Source: Xanthomonas sacchari (GTDB taxonomy: Bacteria > Pseudomonadota > Gammaproteobacteria > Xanthomonadales > Xanthomonadaceae). Taken from it: DNA of 64,000 bases. The position numbers and the translations under genes were made by a program. The notes beneath the pieces are model-generated. The model ran no database searches. It worked only from the letters and a program-made list of their open reading frames with translations, and was not told the origin of the DNA. The DNA lies in the NCBI RefSeq assembly GCF_024266585.1, contig NZ_CP100647.1, positions 3,701,001 to 3,765,000 on the forward strand, read 5' to 3'. Of the stretch, positions 9,014 to 20,946 are shown one piece after another; the first letter of the stretch is position 1; the number at the start of each line of letters is the position of its first letter.

Positions 9014-10158
9014 CAGGGATGGGTCGCTTGGCCTTGGGGAGTCGGTGGATCCTTGGGCCTGTATGTTTCCCAGAAGGTCTTGCGGTGGCTCGGCACCGTG
9101 GGCACCGACGTCTCTGCAGGCGCCTGCGCTGGGCGGGCAGATGTGTCGACCGCGGCGGACGCGACCACGCTCGGAGTCGGATCGTTGGGCGACACGGCGG
9201 CGACTTGTACGATGGACGCTTCAGCGCTCGGAGTCGGCGCGATTGCGTGTGATGCCGCTGCTTCGGCGGCAAGCGACGGATTCGGAATGGCCGCCGTCAA
9301 CGCTGCCGGCTGATAGTCGGAACGCAATGACTGGTATCCGGTGATGGCCTGGAAGCGCGGGTTGCCAGCACGCACCCACACCACGCCCCCGTAGCGCCGC
9401 TCGATGCGGCCAGACACGCTATGCCCGGCAATGTCCGACTTTCCCTTGATCTTCTGGCCCCATTGCTGGCGACCTTCTGCAGAAAAATCGTAGACCATCA
9501 TGGCAACGGCCTGGTCGATCGATTGATCGATCAGCCCGCCCATCCGGGCTGCCCCCAACTCGAGCCAAGGCTTGCTTTCGCCAGGGGTGGGAAACTGGAA
9601 ACTGGAGCGAACGGCATAAGGGCGCGAGAACAGGAACCTGGTCTTGACCTTTCCGTTCTTTATCTCGCGATCTTCGATCGCCACGTTGAGTAGAACATAG
9701 GCCGTACCCATCGCATCGCCCATGGCGTAACGCGGCCTGATGACCAACACATGCTTCGGCATGGCGTCCAGATCCTGCCGTGCCTGCCAAGGTGCGTGAA
9801 CGATAGTGAGCACAGGGCGATCGGCGATTCCCGAGCCCGGCAGCCGGCGTTGCAGGGATCCCATCAACGGCGTTTCGAAGTCGTATCCAACCATCATGTT
9901 GCGCAACGGCAGCACGGCGGCTTCGGCGTTCTTGTTCTGCGAGTTCTGCACGGCAGTCCCGATGAGCGCACCGACCAGCCCGAACTGCATTCCCATCTGC
10001 ATCGCCGTCGACGAGACATCGATCGCCAGTTCCTGCTGGGTGAGTTCCACCTCGACCGGCATGTCGGGCGCCAATGGCAACGGCAACGCATTGTCGCGGG
10101 CCATCGAAGACGCACAGAACACACTCAGCCCTAAGGCCAAGCACAGTCGCTTGAACAT
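9013..10158 (-). CDS. Exported protein of unknown function, first gene of a two-gene operon
   Basis: This 381-residue protein is not one I recognise. It has a signal peptide (MFKRLCLALGLSVFCASSMA) and an N-terminal half of about 250 residues with a hydrophobic, Gly/Met-rich patch (MQMGMQFGLVGALIGTA) that could be membrane-associated. The sequence FLFSRPYAVRSSF and the region around WLELGAARMGGLIDQSIDQA look like an ordered domain. The last 110 residues are rich in Ala, Pro, Ser and Thr and probably disordered. Its stop overlaps the start of the lipoprotein gene by one base. The pair is flanked by convergent and divergent housekeeping or sugar genes that give no hint of function. Confidence 0.7.
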   Translation of the reverse strand: MFKRLCLALGLSVFCASSMARDNALPLPLAPDMPVEVELTQQELAIDVSSTAMQMGMQFGLVGALIGTAVQNSQNKNAEAAVLPLRNMMVGYDFETPLMGSLQRRLPGSGIADRPVLTIVHAPWQARQDLDAMPKHVLVIRPRYAMGDAMGTAYVLLNVAIEDREIKNGKVKTRFLFSRPYAVRSSFQFPTPGESKPWLELGAARMGGLIDQSIDQAVAMMVYDFSAEGRQQWGQKIKGKSDIAGHSVSGRIERRYGGVVWVRAGNPRFQAITGYQSLRSDYQPAALTAAIPNPSLAAEAAASHAIAPTPSAEASIVQVAAVSPNDPTPSVVASAAVDTSARPAQAPAETSVPTVPSHRKTFWETYRPKDPPTPQGQATHP

Positions 10159-10552
10159 CGTTATCCCGCTGAGTCGACACCCACCGGCCAGCGGCTTGCC
10201 CGCCGACCTCCCCGATTCGGCAGTCTAGCCACGCCACATGGGTGAGTAAAGGCGAGCAACGGCGCGCTTCGATTGCCGAGCACGTTCCGAACGGATAGCA
10301 AAATGGAATCAGGTAAAGAAGCTCCCACACTTCGCACGTCACCCACTGAACAAACGCGAGAAACGCCTGACCGCCCTTCGTCCAGCGATCACGTCCGCGA
10401 GCCGCGCCCAGCCGCCACATCGCCGTACCCGACCAGGCGCAACCCCAATCCACTAAACTTGCCTCCCCCACGGGCGGCCCGCCGCCCATGCCCTGTCGCA
10501 CCGGCGGCGCGCGCCAGGCGCCGTCGCCCCCGCACGTCCGCACGAAGGCGCC
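10159..10552. other. Intergenic region between a divergent hypothetical operon and mutS
   Basis: This 394-bp divergent region must carry promoters for mutS and for the two exported proteins. It is less GC-rich in the middle (about 10225-10340). I could not identify a convincing -35/-10 pair or operator. Open frames across it lack family resemblance and ribosome binding sites. Confidence 0.4.
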
Positions 10553-13144
10553 ATGACCTCAGAGAAAGTCCCCGAACACACCCCGCTGATGAAGCAGTTC
10601 TTCGCCGCCAAGTCCGAGTACCCGGACCTGCTGCTGTTCTTCCGCATGGGCGATTTCTACGAACTGTTCTACGACGACGCGCGCAAGGCCGCGCGGCTGC
10701 TGGACATCACCCTGACCCAGCGCGGCAGTTCCGGCGGCGCGCCGATCCCGATGGCCGGGGTGCCGGTGCACGCCTACGAGGGCTATCTGGCGCGGCTGGT
10801 GGCGCTGGGCGAGTCGGTGGCGATCTGCGAGCAGATCGGCGATCCGGCGCTGGCCAAGGGCCTGGTCGAGCGCAAGGTGGTGCGCATCGTCACCCCCGGC
10901 ACGGTCACCGACGAGGCCTTGCTGGACGAGCGCCGCGACACCCTGCTGATGGCCATCGCGCGCACCAAGCAGGGCTACGGCCTGGCCTGGGCCGACCTGG
11001 CCGGCGGCCGCTTCCTGGTCAACGAGGTGGACAACGAGGACGCGCTGGAAGCCGAACTGGCGCGGCTGGAGCCGGCCGAGCTGCTGGTGCCCGACGAGGA
11101 CCAGTGGCCGGAGTTCCTGCGCGAGCGCCGTGGCGTGCGCCGTCGGCCGCCGTGGCTGTTCGACGCCGACAGCGGCCGCCGCCAGTTGCTGGCGTTCTTC
11201 CAATTGCACGATCTGACCGGCTTCGGCATCGACGACAAGCCGCGCGCCACCGCCGCCGCCGGCGCCCTGCTCGGCTACGTGGAGGAAACCCAGAAGCAGC
11301 GCCTGCCGCACCTGACCGCGATCGCGATGGAAACCGCCGGCGAGGCGATCGCGATGAACGCGGCCACCCGCCGCCATTTGGAACTGGACACGCGCGTCGA
11401 CGGCGACACCCGCAACACCCTGCTCGGCGTGCTCGACAGCACGGTCACGCCGATGGGCGGGCGCCTGCTGCGGCGCTGGCTGCACCGTCCGCTGCGCCTG
11501 CGCGAGGTGCTGGTGCAGCGCCACCACGCGGTCGGCACCCTGATCGACCGCGGCGCCGACGCCGACCTGCGCGAGGCGTTCCGCGCGCTCGGCGACGTCG
11601 AACGCATCCTCACCCGCGTCGCCCTGCGTTCGGCGCGCCCGCGCGACTTCTCCACCCTGCGCGACGGCCTGGGCCTGCTGCCGAAGGTGCGCGCGGTCCT
11701 GGCGCCGCTGGATTCGCCGCGGCTGGCGGCGCTGGCCGCGGAGCTGGGCCAGCATGACGAGATCGCGCACCTGTTGGCGGCGGCGATCGCCGAACAGCCG
11801 CCGCTCAAGCTCAGCGACGGCGGCGTCATCGCCACCGACTACGACGCCGAGCTGGACGAACTGCGCCGGCTCAGCACCAACGCCGACCAGTTCCTGATCG
11901 ACCTGGAAGCGCGCGAGCGCGCCAGCAGCGGCATCGCCACGCTGAAGGTCGGCTACAACCGTGTGCACGGTTACTACATCGAGATCAGCAAGGGCCAGGC
12001 CGACAAGGCGCCGGTGCACTACAGCCGGCGCCAGACCCTGACCAACGCCGAGCGCTACATCACCGAGGAACTGAAGAACTTCGAGGACAAGGTGCTGTCG
12101 GCGCGCGAGCGTGCGCTGTCGCGCGAGAAGCTGCTCTACGAAGGCCTGCTGGACACGCTGGGCGAATGCCTGGAACCGCTCAAGCGCGCCGCCGCCGCGC
12201 TCAGCGAACTGGACGTGCTGGCCGGCTTCGCCGAACGCGCGCAGGCGCTGGACTGGACCCAGCCGGAACTGGAGACCGGTGCGTGCCTGCGCATCGAGCG
12301 CGGCCGTCACCCGGTGGTGGAAGCGGTGCGCGAGCAACCGTTCGAGCCCAACGACCTGGACCTGCACCCCGACCGACGCATGCTGGTGATCACCGGCCCG
12401 AACATGGGCGGTAAGTCGACCTACATGCGCCAGAACGCGCTGATCGTGCTGCTCGCGCACATCGGCAGCTACGTGCCGGCGCGGCGCGCGGTGATCGGCC
12501 CGATCGACCGCATCCTCACCCGCATCGGCGCCGGCGACGACCTGGCCCGCGGCCAGTCGACCTTCATGGTCGAGATGGCCGAGACCAGCTACATCCTGCA
12601 CCACGCCACCGCGCAGTCGCTGGTGCTGATGGACGAGATCGGCCGCGGCACCTCCACCTACGACGGCCTGGCCCTGGCCGACGCGGTGGCGCGCCACCTG
12701 GCCCACCACAACCGCTGCTACACGCTGTTCGCCACGCACTATTTCGAGCTGACCGCGCTGGCCGACGCATCGGTCGAAGGCGGCCCCAGCGGCATCGCCA
12801 ACGTGCACCTGGACGCGGTCGAGCACGGCGACCGCCTGGTGTTCATGCACGCGGTCAAGGACGGCCCGGCCAACCGCAGCTTCGGCCTGCAGGTGGCGGC
12901 GCTGGCCGGCCTGCCCAAGGCCACCGTGGCGCAGGCGCGGCGGCGCCTGGCGGAACTGGAACAGCGCGGCGGCGAAAGCCACGCCTCGCAGATGGCGCCG
13001 CAGGCGCTGGACGCGCCGCAGCAGTTCGGCCTGTTCGCGGCCGCGCCTTCCGCCGCGCAGGAAGCGCTGGCCGCGTTGGATCCGGACGAACTGACACCCA
13101 AGCAGGCGTTGGAGGCGCTGTACCGGCTCAAGTCGCTGCTGTAA
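10553..13144 (+). CDS. mutS: DNA mismatch repair ATPase MutS
   Basis: This 863-residue protein recognises base mismatches and small loops and recruits MutL. The N-terminal mismatch-binding domain has the invariant Phe-X-Glu pattern in [14 protein letters not shown] (near residues 31-44). Connector, core and clamp domains follow. The ATPase has the Walker A motif GPNMGGKST at residues 615-623, then the [10 protein letters not shown] Walker B region and ATHYFEL. The C-terminus ends in the dimer/tetramer segment ([21 protein letters not shown] region). Length and order are those of MutS1. It appears to be a single-gene unit, followed by a long repeat array. Confidence 0.98.
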   Translation: MTSEKVPEHTPLMKQFFAAKSEYPDLLLFFRMGDFYELFYDDARKAARLLDITLTQRGSSGGAPIPMAGVPVHAYEGYLARLVALGESVAICEQIGDPALAKGLVERKVVRIVTPGTVTDEALLDERRDTLLMAIARTKQGYGLAWADLAGGRFLVNEVDNEDALEAELARLEPAELLVPDEDQWPEFLRERRGVRRRPPWLFDADSGRRQLLAFFQLHDLTGFGIDDKPRATAAAGALLGYVEETQKQRLPHLTAIAMETAGEAIAMNAATRRHLELDTRVDGDTRNTLLGVLDSTVTPMGGRLLRRWLHRPLRLREVLVQRHHAVGTLIDRGADADLREAFRALGDVERILTRVALRSARPRDFSTLRDGLGLLPKVRAVLAPLDSPRLAALAAELGQHDEIAHLLAAAIAEQPPLKLSDGGVIATDYDAELDELRRLSTNADQFLIDLEARERASSGIATLKVGYNRVHGYYIEISKGQADKAPVHYSRRQTLTNAERYITEELKNFEDKVLSARERALSREKLLYEGLLDTLGECLEPLKRAAAALSELDVLAGFAERAQALDWTQPELETGACLRIERGRHPVVEAVREQPFEPNDLDLHPDRRMLVITGPNMGGKSTYMRQNALIVLLAHIGSYVPARRAVIGPIDRILTRIGAGDDLARGQSTFMVEMAETSYILHHATAQSLVLMDEIGRGTSTYDGLALADAVARHLAHHNRCYTLFATHYFELTALADASVEGGPSGIANVHLDAVEHGDRLVFMHAVKDGPANRSFGLQVAALAGLPKATVAQARRRLAELEQRGGESHASQMAPQALDAPQQFGLFAAAPSAAQEALAALDPDELTPKQALEALYRLKSLL

Positions 13145-13163
13145 CGCAATGTGCGGCTTAGCA

Positions 13164-13622
13164 CCTCTCCCACCGGGAGAGGGGTTGGGGGTGAGGGTCC
13201 GGCGCGCAGCATCTCGCAATGTCAGGGCGCACGAGGCTGCGCCCGTACCCTCATCCGCCCCTGCGGGGCACCTTCTCCCGAGGGGAGAAGGGAAAGCGCT
13301 AGCCCCTCTCCCACCGGGAGAGGGGTTGGGGTGAGGGTCCGGCGCGCAGCGTCTCGTGGTGTTTGGATGTACGAGGCTTCGCCCGCACCCTCATCCGCCC
13401 CTGCGGGGCACCTTCTCCCGACGGGAGAAGGAACCGCTGCTAGCCCCTCTCCCCCCGGGAGAGGGGTTGGGGTGAGGGTCCGGCGCGTAGCGTCTCGTGG
13501 TGTTTGGATGTACGAGGCTGCGCCTGTACCCTCATCCGCCCCTTCGGGGCACCTTCTCCCGATGGGAGAAGGAACCGCTGCTAGCCCCTTTCCCCTCGGG
13601 AGAAGGGCTGGGGTGAGGGTCC
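13164..13622. repeat. Alternating A/B intergenic repeat array, period about 140 bp
   Basis: The whole 518-bp gap between the convergent mutS and GST genes is filled by two alternating palindromic elements. The A units, each beginning CCTCTCCC..GGGAGAGGGG and ending GGGTGAGGGTCC, start near 13164, 13302, 13443 and 13583. The B units, of form CCCTCATCCGCCCC..GGGGCACC followed by TTCTCCCG..GGGAGAAGG, start near 13247, 13387 and 13527. A and B are in opposite orientation. The spacers also repeat (GGCGCGCAGC..TCTC and ACGAGGCTGCGCC-like). The period is 138-141 bp. A single A unit recurs at 31560-31599. This is an intergenic repeat family of the REP type, not a CRISPR array. Confidence 0.85.
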
Positions 13623-13662
13623 ATCCACACGGCACACCCAGCCGCCGGTGGTCCACATCCCG

Positions 13663-14322
13663 CTAGGCGTTCGCCGGCACGGCGTTCGGGCGCGGCATGA
13701 ACGGATTCGGATGGGCGGGCAGCAACGCATCGTCGATGGCCGCGGCACGCTGCGCCGCCGGGCGCACCAGGTGCCGCTGCACGAACGCGACGAACGCCGA
13801 CCGCGCCTCCAGCACGCCGATGCGCGTGTAGAAGCCGAGGAACGCGGCGGCATAGAGGTCGGCTGCACTGAAGCGGTCGCCGGCCAGATGCTCGCGACCG
13901 GCCACGCCCTGCTCCAGCATGTCCAGCAGATCCTCGCCATGGCCGTAGCCGGCGCTGTGCGCCGGCGCCAGCGTGCCGTACTGTTTGGCGGTCAGGAAGG
14001 CTTCGGCCGGCCCCGCCAGCAGGAACAGCCAACGGTAGTAATCGGCCCGCGCCGGCGATCCCGGCGGCGGCGCCAGTTGCCGCTCCGGCACCAGATCGGC
14101 CAGGTAGGCGCAGATCGCGGCGTTCTCGGTGACGATCGTGGTGCCGTGGACCAGCGCCGGCACCTTGCCCATCGGGTTGATCGCCAGGTACGCCGGCGCC
14201 TTCATGCCGGTGCCGTAGTCGAGGATCTGCGCGCGGTACGGCAGGCCGGTTTCTTCGAGCATCCAGCGTGCGATGCGGCCGCGCGACATGGGGTGGGTGT
14301 AGAGCACAAGATCGTGGGACAT
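13663..14322 (-). CDS. Glutathione S-transferase family protein
   Basis: This 219-residue protein is a soluble glutathione S-transferase, conjugating glutathione to electrophiles or acting as a peroxidase. The thioredoxin-like N-terminal domain begins MSHDLVLYTHPMSRGRI and has the cis-Pro motif GKVPALV and the gamma-glutamyl-binding ENAAICAYLAD. The helical C-terminal domain follows. I start at 14322 because the fold begins there; an upstream in-frame ATG at 14373 would add 17 residues without family support. It lies 57 bp downstream of a WYL-type regulator on the same strand, so the two probably form an operon. The substrate is not predictable. Confidence 0.88.
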   Translation of the reverse strand: MSHDLVLYTHPMSRGRIARWMLEETGLPYRAQILDYGTGMKAPAYLAINPMGKVPALVHGTTIVTENAAICAYLADLVPERQLAPPPGSPARADYYRWLFLLAGPAEAFLTAKQYGTLAPAHSAGYGHGEDLLDMLEQGVAGREHLAGDRFSAADLYAAAFLGFYTRIGVLEARSAFVAFVQRHLVRPAAQRAAAIDDALLPAHPNPFMPRPNAVPANA

Positions 14323-14379
14323 GGTCGGACTCCGTGGTGGACGCCGCGCAGTCTGCGCCGCCCCTGCTGACAACCGCTG

Positions 14380-15075
14380 TCAGGAGGCCACACGGTGGCC
14401 GGTGGCGGCGCGCCAGCGCCGGATCAGCAGATGCCGACGGTCCGGGTAGCGTTCGCCGTCGTCGCGCAGCGCCAGCACCCGGTCGGCGCGAAAATGGCGG
14501 AAGTCGCCGCGCAGTTCGCACCAGGCCGCGATCATCCCGTAGCCATCGAGGAAGGCCATCGCGAACGGCCAGATGCGCCGCTGCGAGGCGGTGCCGCCGG
14601 CATCGGCGTACTCCATGTGCAACACGTGCTCCAGGCGAATGCCCCGGCGCAGGACCGGCAGCCACGGCGCCGCCGGCTGCGCCAGCGCGGCCGCGGGCAC
14701 CAGCAACCCGCTGGTCTCCAGCGCCAGCCGCAACGGCGCCGGCAGCGTCGCGCCGATCCGGGTGATCGCCCGCTGCGCGGCCTGCGCCAGTTCCGGATCG
14801 GCCTGGCTCGCCACCCAGCGCGCGCCCAGGGTCAGCGCCTCCAGTTCGTCCTCGCTGAAATGCAGCTCCGGTAGCAGGAACCCCGGGCGCAGCACATACC
14901 CCACGCCCGGGTCGCCGAGGATGTCGGCGCCCTGCCCGCGCAGGCTGGCGATGTCGCGGTACAGCGTGCGCAGGCTCACCCCCAGGTCGGCGGCGAGTCG
15001 CGCCCCGGCCACGGGCCGGCGGCGTCCACGCAGGGCATCGAGCAGGCGCAGCAACCGGGTGGCGCGTTGGGTCAT
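14380..15075 (-). CDS. Helix-turn-helix transcriptional regulator with WYL domain, YafY type
   Basis: This 231-residue regulator has an N-terminal DeoR-like HTH (residues 1-60, with ARLAADLGVSLRTLYRDI) and a C-terminal WYL domain (about 125-225), in which the family's Trp-Tyr-Leu motif is loosely represented by RRIWPFAMAFLDGYGMIAAW. WYL domains bind ligands, often nucleic acids or nucleotides. The start at 15075 is the first Met before the HTH (MTQRATRLLRLLD). It is followed by a GST gene, which it probably controls. The divergent neighbour is katG, but katG has its own OxyR-like site. Confidence 0.85.
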   Translation of the reverse strand: MTQRATRLLRLLDALRGRRRPVAGARLAADLGVSLRTLYRDIASLRGQGADILGDPGVGYVLRPGFLLPELHFSEDELEALTLGARWVASQADPELAQAAQRAITRIGATLPAPLRLALETSGLLVPAAALAQPAAPWLPVLRRGIRLEHVLHMEYADAGGTASQRRIWPFAMAFLDGYGMIAAWCELRGDFRHFRADRVLALRDDGERYPDRRHLLIRRWRAATGHRVAS

Positions 15076-15193
15076 CCGCACAGGATAGCGAGCGCCGCCG
15101 CCGGCCGGCATGGCATGCCCGCGTCCAACCGGATCGCCATGCGTGCCCGGCATGCCTGCAGCCCCGGGCCTTGCAGCGCCATCGAACGATGCG

Positions 15194-15230
15194 ATAGCTA
15201 TTACCTATCGATTGATTAGAAGAATTCGAA
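15194..15230 (+). promoter_or_regulatory. OxyR-like operator upstream of katG
   Basis: The sequence ATAG-CTATTAC-CTAT at 15194-15208 matches the OxyR half-site consensus ATAGntnnnanCTAT at every fixed position. After a 7-bp spacer comes TTAG (15216-15219), then another 7 bp and CGAA, a weaker second half-site with the correct periodicity. A possible -10 hexamer TATAAA lies at 15234-15239 with TTGATT at 15213-15218. The position, about 110 bp before katG, suits activation by oxidised OxyR. The consensus is established for Escherichia coli; OxyR control of katG is also known in Xanthomonas. Confidence 0.65.
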
Positions 15231-15303
15231 TTCTATAAATAGCCGCTTCCGCCTATCGTGTGCCCAGTTCCACCGTATCGCCGCCGCATGATCGCGGCGC
15301 TGA

Positions 15304-17592
<2,289 letters not shown>

Positions 17593-17608
17593 GGCCGGCA
17601 GCGCACGC

Positions 17609-17643
17609 CACGACAGCGCCCCGCTCGCCGGGGCGTTGTCGTG
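17609..17643 (+). terminator. Hairpin after katG
   Basis: The stem CACGACAGCGCCCCG pairs with CGGGGCGTTGTCGTG with one mismatch around a short loop, starting 17 nt after the katG stop. There is no T-run. Position and stability suggest a transcript end. Confidence 0.6.
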
Positions 17644-17713
17644 CGCGTGGGTGGCAATCGCCATGCTCCGAGGTGTGGCGGAGACGACACCATCGCCGCG
17701 CGACGCCGCCGCG

Positions 17714-17926
17714 CGTCGCGGCTGAAGCCGCTCCTGCAGCAACGTCCCACCACGCTCCGCGCAGCCACTCCCCGTAGGAACGGCTTCAGCCGCGACCGCG
17801 TGTCTGCCCGGAACGCATACCGCATGCGGCGTACCTCGACACGTCGCTCCTCTGGCAGTACCGGCAAAGACGAGTGCCTGGTGTGGCGGAACGAATCCGC
17901 GTGTCGCGGCTGAAGCCGCTCCTGCG
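17714..17926. repeat. Three copies of the GGAGCGGCTTCAGCCGCGAC repeat
   Basis: The gap between the convergent katG and hslR-like genes (17593-18023) holds three copies of this genome-wide repeat: inverted at 17714-17738, forward at 17774-17797 and inverted at 17903-17926. A diverged relative (GGGAGGGGACTTCGTCCCGAC) follows near 17963-17983. Each copy contains the palindrome GCGGCTTCAGCCGC. Confidence 0.8.
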
Positions 17927-18023
17927 CAAAGCCGCGACCACACCGAGCGCAGCCGCTCGTGGTGGGAGGGGACTTCGTCCCGACCTCGGATACCAGAAGG
18001 CGGGACCACGCCGATGCCGCCGG

Positions 18024-18431
18024 CTACAGCGCGTCGAGGTCGCCCAGCGCGCGAATCAGGCGGCGCGCGCGCTTGTCCGGCTTGGTGTCGGGAGCCTGGT
18101 AACCGTTGCGCTCGGCGCTGCGCTGCGCGCGCAGTTGCGCGCGGCGTTCGCGCGAGGCCTCGCTCTCCTGGTACAGCGTCTGCGCCACGCTGGCCGGGCC
18201 ACGGGTGTCGCTGAGGCCCAGCACCTGGATCTCGAACACCTCCTCGCCGCGCTGCACGCGCAACTGCTCGCCCACGCGCACCGCGCGCGAGGACTTGGGC
18301 CGCTGCCCGGCCACGTCCACCTTGCCGGTTTCCACCGCCTGCTTGGACAGGCTGCGGGTCTTGAAGAAGCGCGCGGCCCACAGCCACACGTCCAGTCGCA
18401 CCGCCACCGCTTGTTCAACGGGTTCGTTCAT
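18024..18431 (-). CDS. hslR: S4-domain RNA-binding protein, Hsp15 homologue
   Basis: This 135-residue protein matches Hsp15, which binds stalled 50S subunits carrying nascent chain-tRNA and recycles them. The S4 domain occupies residues 1-75 and has the family pattern [17 protein letters not shown] followed by [18 protein letters not shown]. The tail is basic and charged ([12 protein letters not shown]), as expected for rRNA contact. I start at 18431, where the alignment with Hsp15 begins; an ATG at 18455 would add 8 residues. It is a single-gene unit. Confidence 0.85.
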   Translation of the reverse strand: MNEPVEQAVAVRLDVWLWAARFFKTRSLSKQAVETGKVDVAGQRPKSSRAVRVGEQLRVQRGEEVFEIQVLGLSDTRGPASVAQTLYQESEASRERRAQLRAQRSAERNGYQAPDTKPDKRARRLIRALGDLDAL

Positions 18432-18816
18432 CGCGTTCAGGCCATCCACCTGCATGTTTGTTCGCCCGGTCGCGGCGCATCGCCTGCGCGGGTGCCGCGC
18501 TTGGCGCCGGGTACCGCGGCCTGCGGCACTGTACGCCCCTGCCGGCCCCGGACCGTATTGCCCGGCGCACGACCGCGGCACCGCGCCGCGCCCGTTCCAG
18601 TGCAGGTGGCGGCACGGTCGCCGCATTGCAAGTCTTCACCATTGGCCGCACCACCCGCCGCGTACGCGGCGGCCCGGTGGCGCGAGGCGCCCGGTTCGCA
18701 TCGACGCCTCCATTCCAGGGCGTGAGCGGTCGCGCCACATCCGCCGTCCGTTGTCTCCCGGCGGCCGGGCGCCGGTGCTAGTGTGCACGCCTTCCCCGCC
18801 CCTCCACAGGCAACCG
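18432..18816. other. Divergent intergenic region, hslR-like gene and MATE exporter
   Basis: This 385-bp region separates two divergent genes and must hold both promoters. It is GC-rich. I found no convincing promoter hexamers, operator or small gene, only local palindromes such as CCGCGTACGCGG near 18658. Confidence 0.35.
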
Positions 18817-20277
18817 ATGCAAAAGCCCGCCACGCTGACCGAAGGCCCGATCGGCCGCCAGTTGCTGCTGTTCTCGCTGCCGATCCTGGCCGGCAACATC
18901 GCGCAGTCGCTCAACGGCTCGGTCAATGCGGTGTGGATCGGCCGTTATCTGGGCGAAGCGGCGCTCACCGCCGCGGCCAACGCCAACAGCATCATGTTCT
19001 TCCTGATCGGCTCGGTGTTCGGCATCGGCATGGCCGCCACCATCCTGATCGGCCAGGCGATGGGCCGCGGCGACGTGGCCCAGGCGCGGCGGGTGATGGG
19101 CACCAGCGCCACCTTCTTCATCGGCATCTCGGTGCTGATCGCCGCCAGCGGCTGGTGGCTGGCGCGACACCTGCTGGCGGCGATGGGCACGCCGGCGGCC
19201 TCGCTGCCGCTGGCCGAGGCCTACCTGCGGGTGATCTTCCTGGCGATGCCGCTGCTGTACACCTTCGCGTTCCTGTCGGCGGCGCTGCGCGGTACGGGCG
19301 ATTCGCGCACGCCGTTCCGCTTCCTGCTGCTGTCGGTGGCGCTGGACATCGGCTTCAACCCGCTGCTGCTGTTCGGGCTGGGCCCGTTCCCCAAGCTGGG
19401 CATCGCAGGTGCGGCCTGGGCCACCTTGATCGCGCAGGCGGTGTCGCTGGCCGGGTTGCTGCTGTTCCTGCGGCACAAGCGCCATGTGCTGTGGCTGGGC
19501 CGCGGCGACGCGCGGCTGTTCCGGCTCGACCTGCCGATCCTGCGCGCGCTGATCGTCAAGGGCGTGCCGATGGGCCTGCAGATGGTGCTGATCTCGCTGG
19601 CGATGATCGTGATGATCGCGCTGGTCAACGGCTACGGCACCGCCACCTCCGCGGCCTACGGCGCGGCGCTGCAGTTGTGGGCCTACCTGCAGATGCCGGC
19701 GATGGCGATCGGCGCGGCCTGTTCGTCGATGGCCGCGCAGAACGTTGGCGCGCAGCGCTGGGACCGGGTCGCGGCGACCGCGCGCAAGGGCGTGCTGTTC
19801 AACTTCCTGCTGACCGGCGCGCTGATCGCGCCGCTGATCCTGTTCGACCGCTGGACCCTGGCGCTGTTCCTGCCGCCGCACAGTGCGGCGCTGGAGATCG
19901 CGCGCCACCTCAACCACATCGCGGTGTGGTCGTTCCTGTTCTTCGGCGTCACCTTCGTGATCTCCGGCGTGGTCCGCGCCACCGGCGCGGTGATCCCGCC
20001 GCTGCTGATCCTGGCGCTGTCGCTGTGGGGCGTACGCGTGCCGTTCGCGCAATTGCTGCAACCGCAACTGGGCGCCGATGCGGTGTGGTGGAGCTTCCCG
20101 ACCAGCGCCACCTGCGCGATGCTGCTGTCGCTGGCGTACTACCGCTGGGGCAACTGGCGCAAGGCGCGGATGCTGGCGCCGTCGCGTCCGGACACGCTGG
20201 CGCATCCGGCCGAAGTGCCGGCGCAGCCGCCGGCACCGGTCGCCGACGTGGCGGTGGCGCCGGATCCGGCGCGCTGA
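18817..20277 (+). CDS. MATE family multidrug/cation exporter
   Basis: This 486-residue inner-membrane protein has about 12 hydrophobic segments arranged as two related halves, the MATE plan. It exports drugs or other organic cations in exchange for protons or sodium ions. The N-terminal GPIGRQLLLFSLPILAGNIAQ and the conserved ALRGTGDSRTP region after the sixth segment are typical. The C-terminal 30 residues are an Ala/Pro-rich cytoplasmic tail. The start at 18817 is the ATG just before the first MATE helix. Its substrate cannot be read from sequence. Confidence 0.9.
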   Translation: MQKPATLTEGPIGRQLLLFSLPILAGNIAQSLNGSVNAVWIGRYLGEAALTAAANANSIMFFLIGSVFGIGMAATILIGQAMGRGDVAQARRVMGTSATFFIGISVLIAASGWWLARHLLAAMGTPAASLPLAEAYLRVIFLAMPLLYTFAFLSAALRGTGDSRTPFRFLLLSVALDIGFNPLLLFGLGPFPKLGIAGAAWATLIAQAVSLAGLLLFLRHKRHVLWLGRGDARLFRLDLPILRALIVKGVPMGLQMVLISLAMIVMIALVNGYGTATSAAYGAALQLWAYLQMPAMAIGAACSSMAAQNVGAQRWDRVAATARKGVLFNFLLTGALIAPLILFDRWTLALFLPPHSAALEIARHLNHIAVWSFLFFGVTFVISGVVRATGAVIPPLLILALSLWGVRVPFAQLLQPQLGADAVWWSFPTSATCAMLLSLAYYRWGNWRKARMLAPSRPDTLAHPAEVPAQPPAPVADVAVAPDPAR

Positions 20278-20317
20278 GCGCCCGGGGCAACGATGCCTTG
20301 CCGCTGAATCCCGCTCG

Positions 20318-20421
20318 CGCAGGAGCGGCTTCAGCCGCGACCAGCCCGCCGGCAGAGCGCGAGATACAGGGCGCGTTCGGTCGCGCGGCAGGATCCGGTC
20401 GCAGCTGAAGCCGCTCCTGCG
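20318..20421. repeat. Inverted pair of the GGAGCGGCTTCAGCCGCGAC repeat
   Basis: A forward copy at 20319-20342 and an inverted copy at 20397-20421 face each other in the gap between the convergent MATE and rplS genes. Confidence 0.8.
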
Positions 20422-20471
20422 GGCGTGCCGTGCGCGGCCATGGGCTGAAGCATGGCACCGACGCATTCCCC

Positions 20472-20502
20472 AAACGCAAACGGCCGCCCGAAGGCGGCCG
20501 TT
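20472..20502 (-). terminator. Rho-independent terminator of the rpsP-rplS operon
   Basis: A perfect 10-bp stem AACGGCCGCC/GGCGGCCGTT with a 4-nt loop lies 28 bp after the rplS stop. On the minus strand it is followed by TTGCGTTTGG. Confidence 0.85.
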
Positions 20503-20529
20503 GCGGCAGCGACCGAGGGTCGCTGGGAA

Positions 20530-20946
20530 TTACTCGGCCTTGGCGGCAGCGGCAGCGGCCTGGCGCGCGACCTTGGCCTGCGCAGCGGCGGCCAGGTCTT
20601 CCTTGATGCGGGCAGCCTTGCCTTCCAGGCCACGCAGGTAGTACAGCTTGCCGGCGCGGACCTTGCCGCGGCGCTTCACTTCGACCGAGTCGATGGTGGC
20701 GCTGTGGGTCTGGAACACGCGCTCGACGCCGTAGCCGTGCGAGATCTTGCGCACGGTGAACGAGGAGTTCAGGCCGGCGTTCTTGGTGCCGATCACCACG
20801 CCTTCGTAGGCCTGCACGCGCTCGCGGTTGCCTTCCTTCACCTTGACGTTGACGACAACGGTGTCGCCCTGGTTGAACTCCGGCAGCTTGCGCTGGATCT
20901 GGGCGGCTTCGAAGTCGGCCAGGATGGTCTTGTTGAGCTTGCTCAT
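20530..20946 (-). CDS. rplS: 50S ribosomal protein L19
   Basis: This 138-residue protein is L19, which sits at the subunit interface and contacts 16S rRNA. The hallmarks are [20 protein letters not shown] and the basic [23 protein letters not shown]. The tail is Ala/Lys-rich, somewhat longer than in Escherichia coli. It is the last gene of the rpsP-rimM-trmD-rplS operon and is followed by a strong terminator. The start at 20946 gives the standard N-terminus [13 protein letters not shown]. Confidence 0.98.
   Translation of the reverse strand: MSKLNKTILADFEAAQIQRKLPEFNQGDTVVVNVKVKEGNRERVQAYEGVVIGTKNAGLNSSFTVRKISHGYGVERVFQTHSATIDSVEVKRRGKVRAGKLYYLRGLEGKAARIKEDLAAAAQAKVARQAAAAAAKAE

Noticed and set aside
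9419-10543. A 374-residue open frame on the minus strand overlapping the hypothetical exported protein
   Set aside because: It overlaps a frame with a clear signal peptide and coupled partner, lacks family resemblance and crosses the divergent promoter region.
13164-13622. Regular repeats that could be taken for a CRISPR array
   Set aside because: Units are themselves palindromic, alternate in orientation, and their spacers are repeated rather than unique; no cas genes are present.
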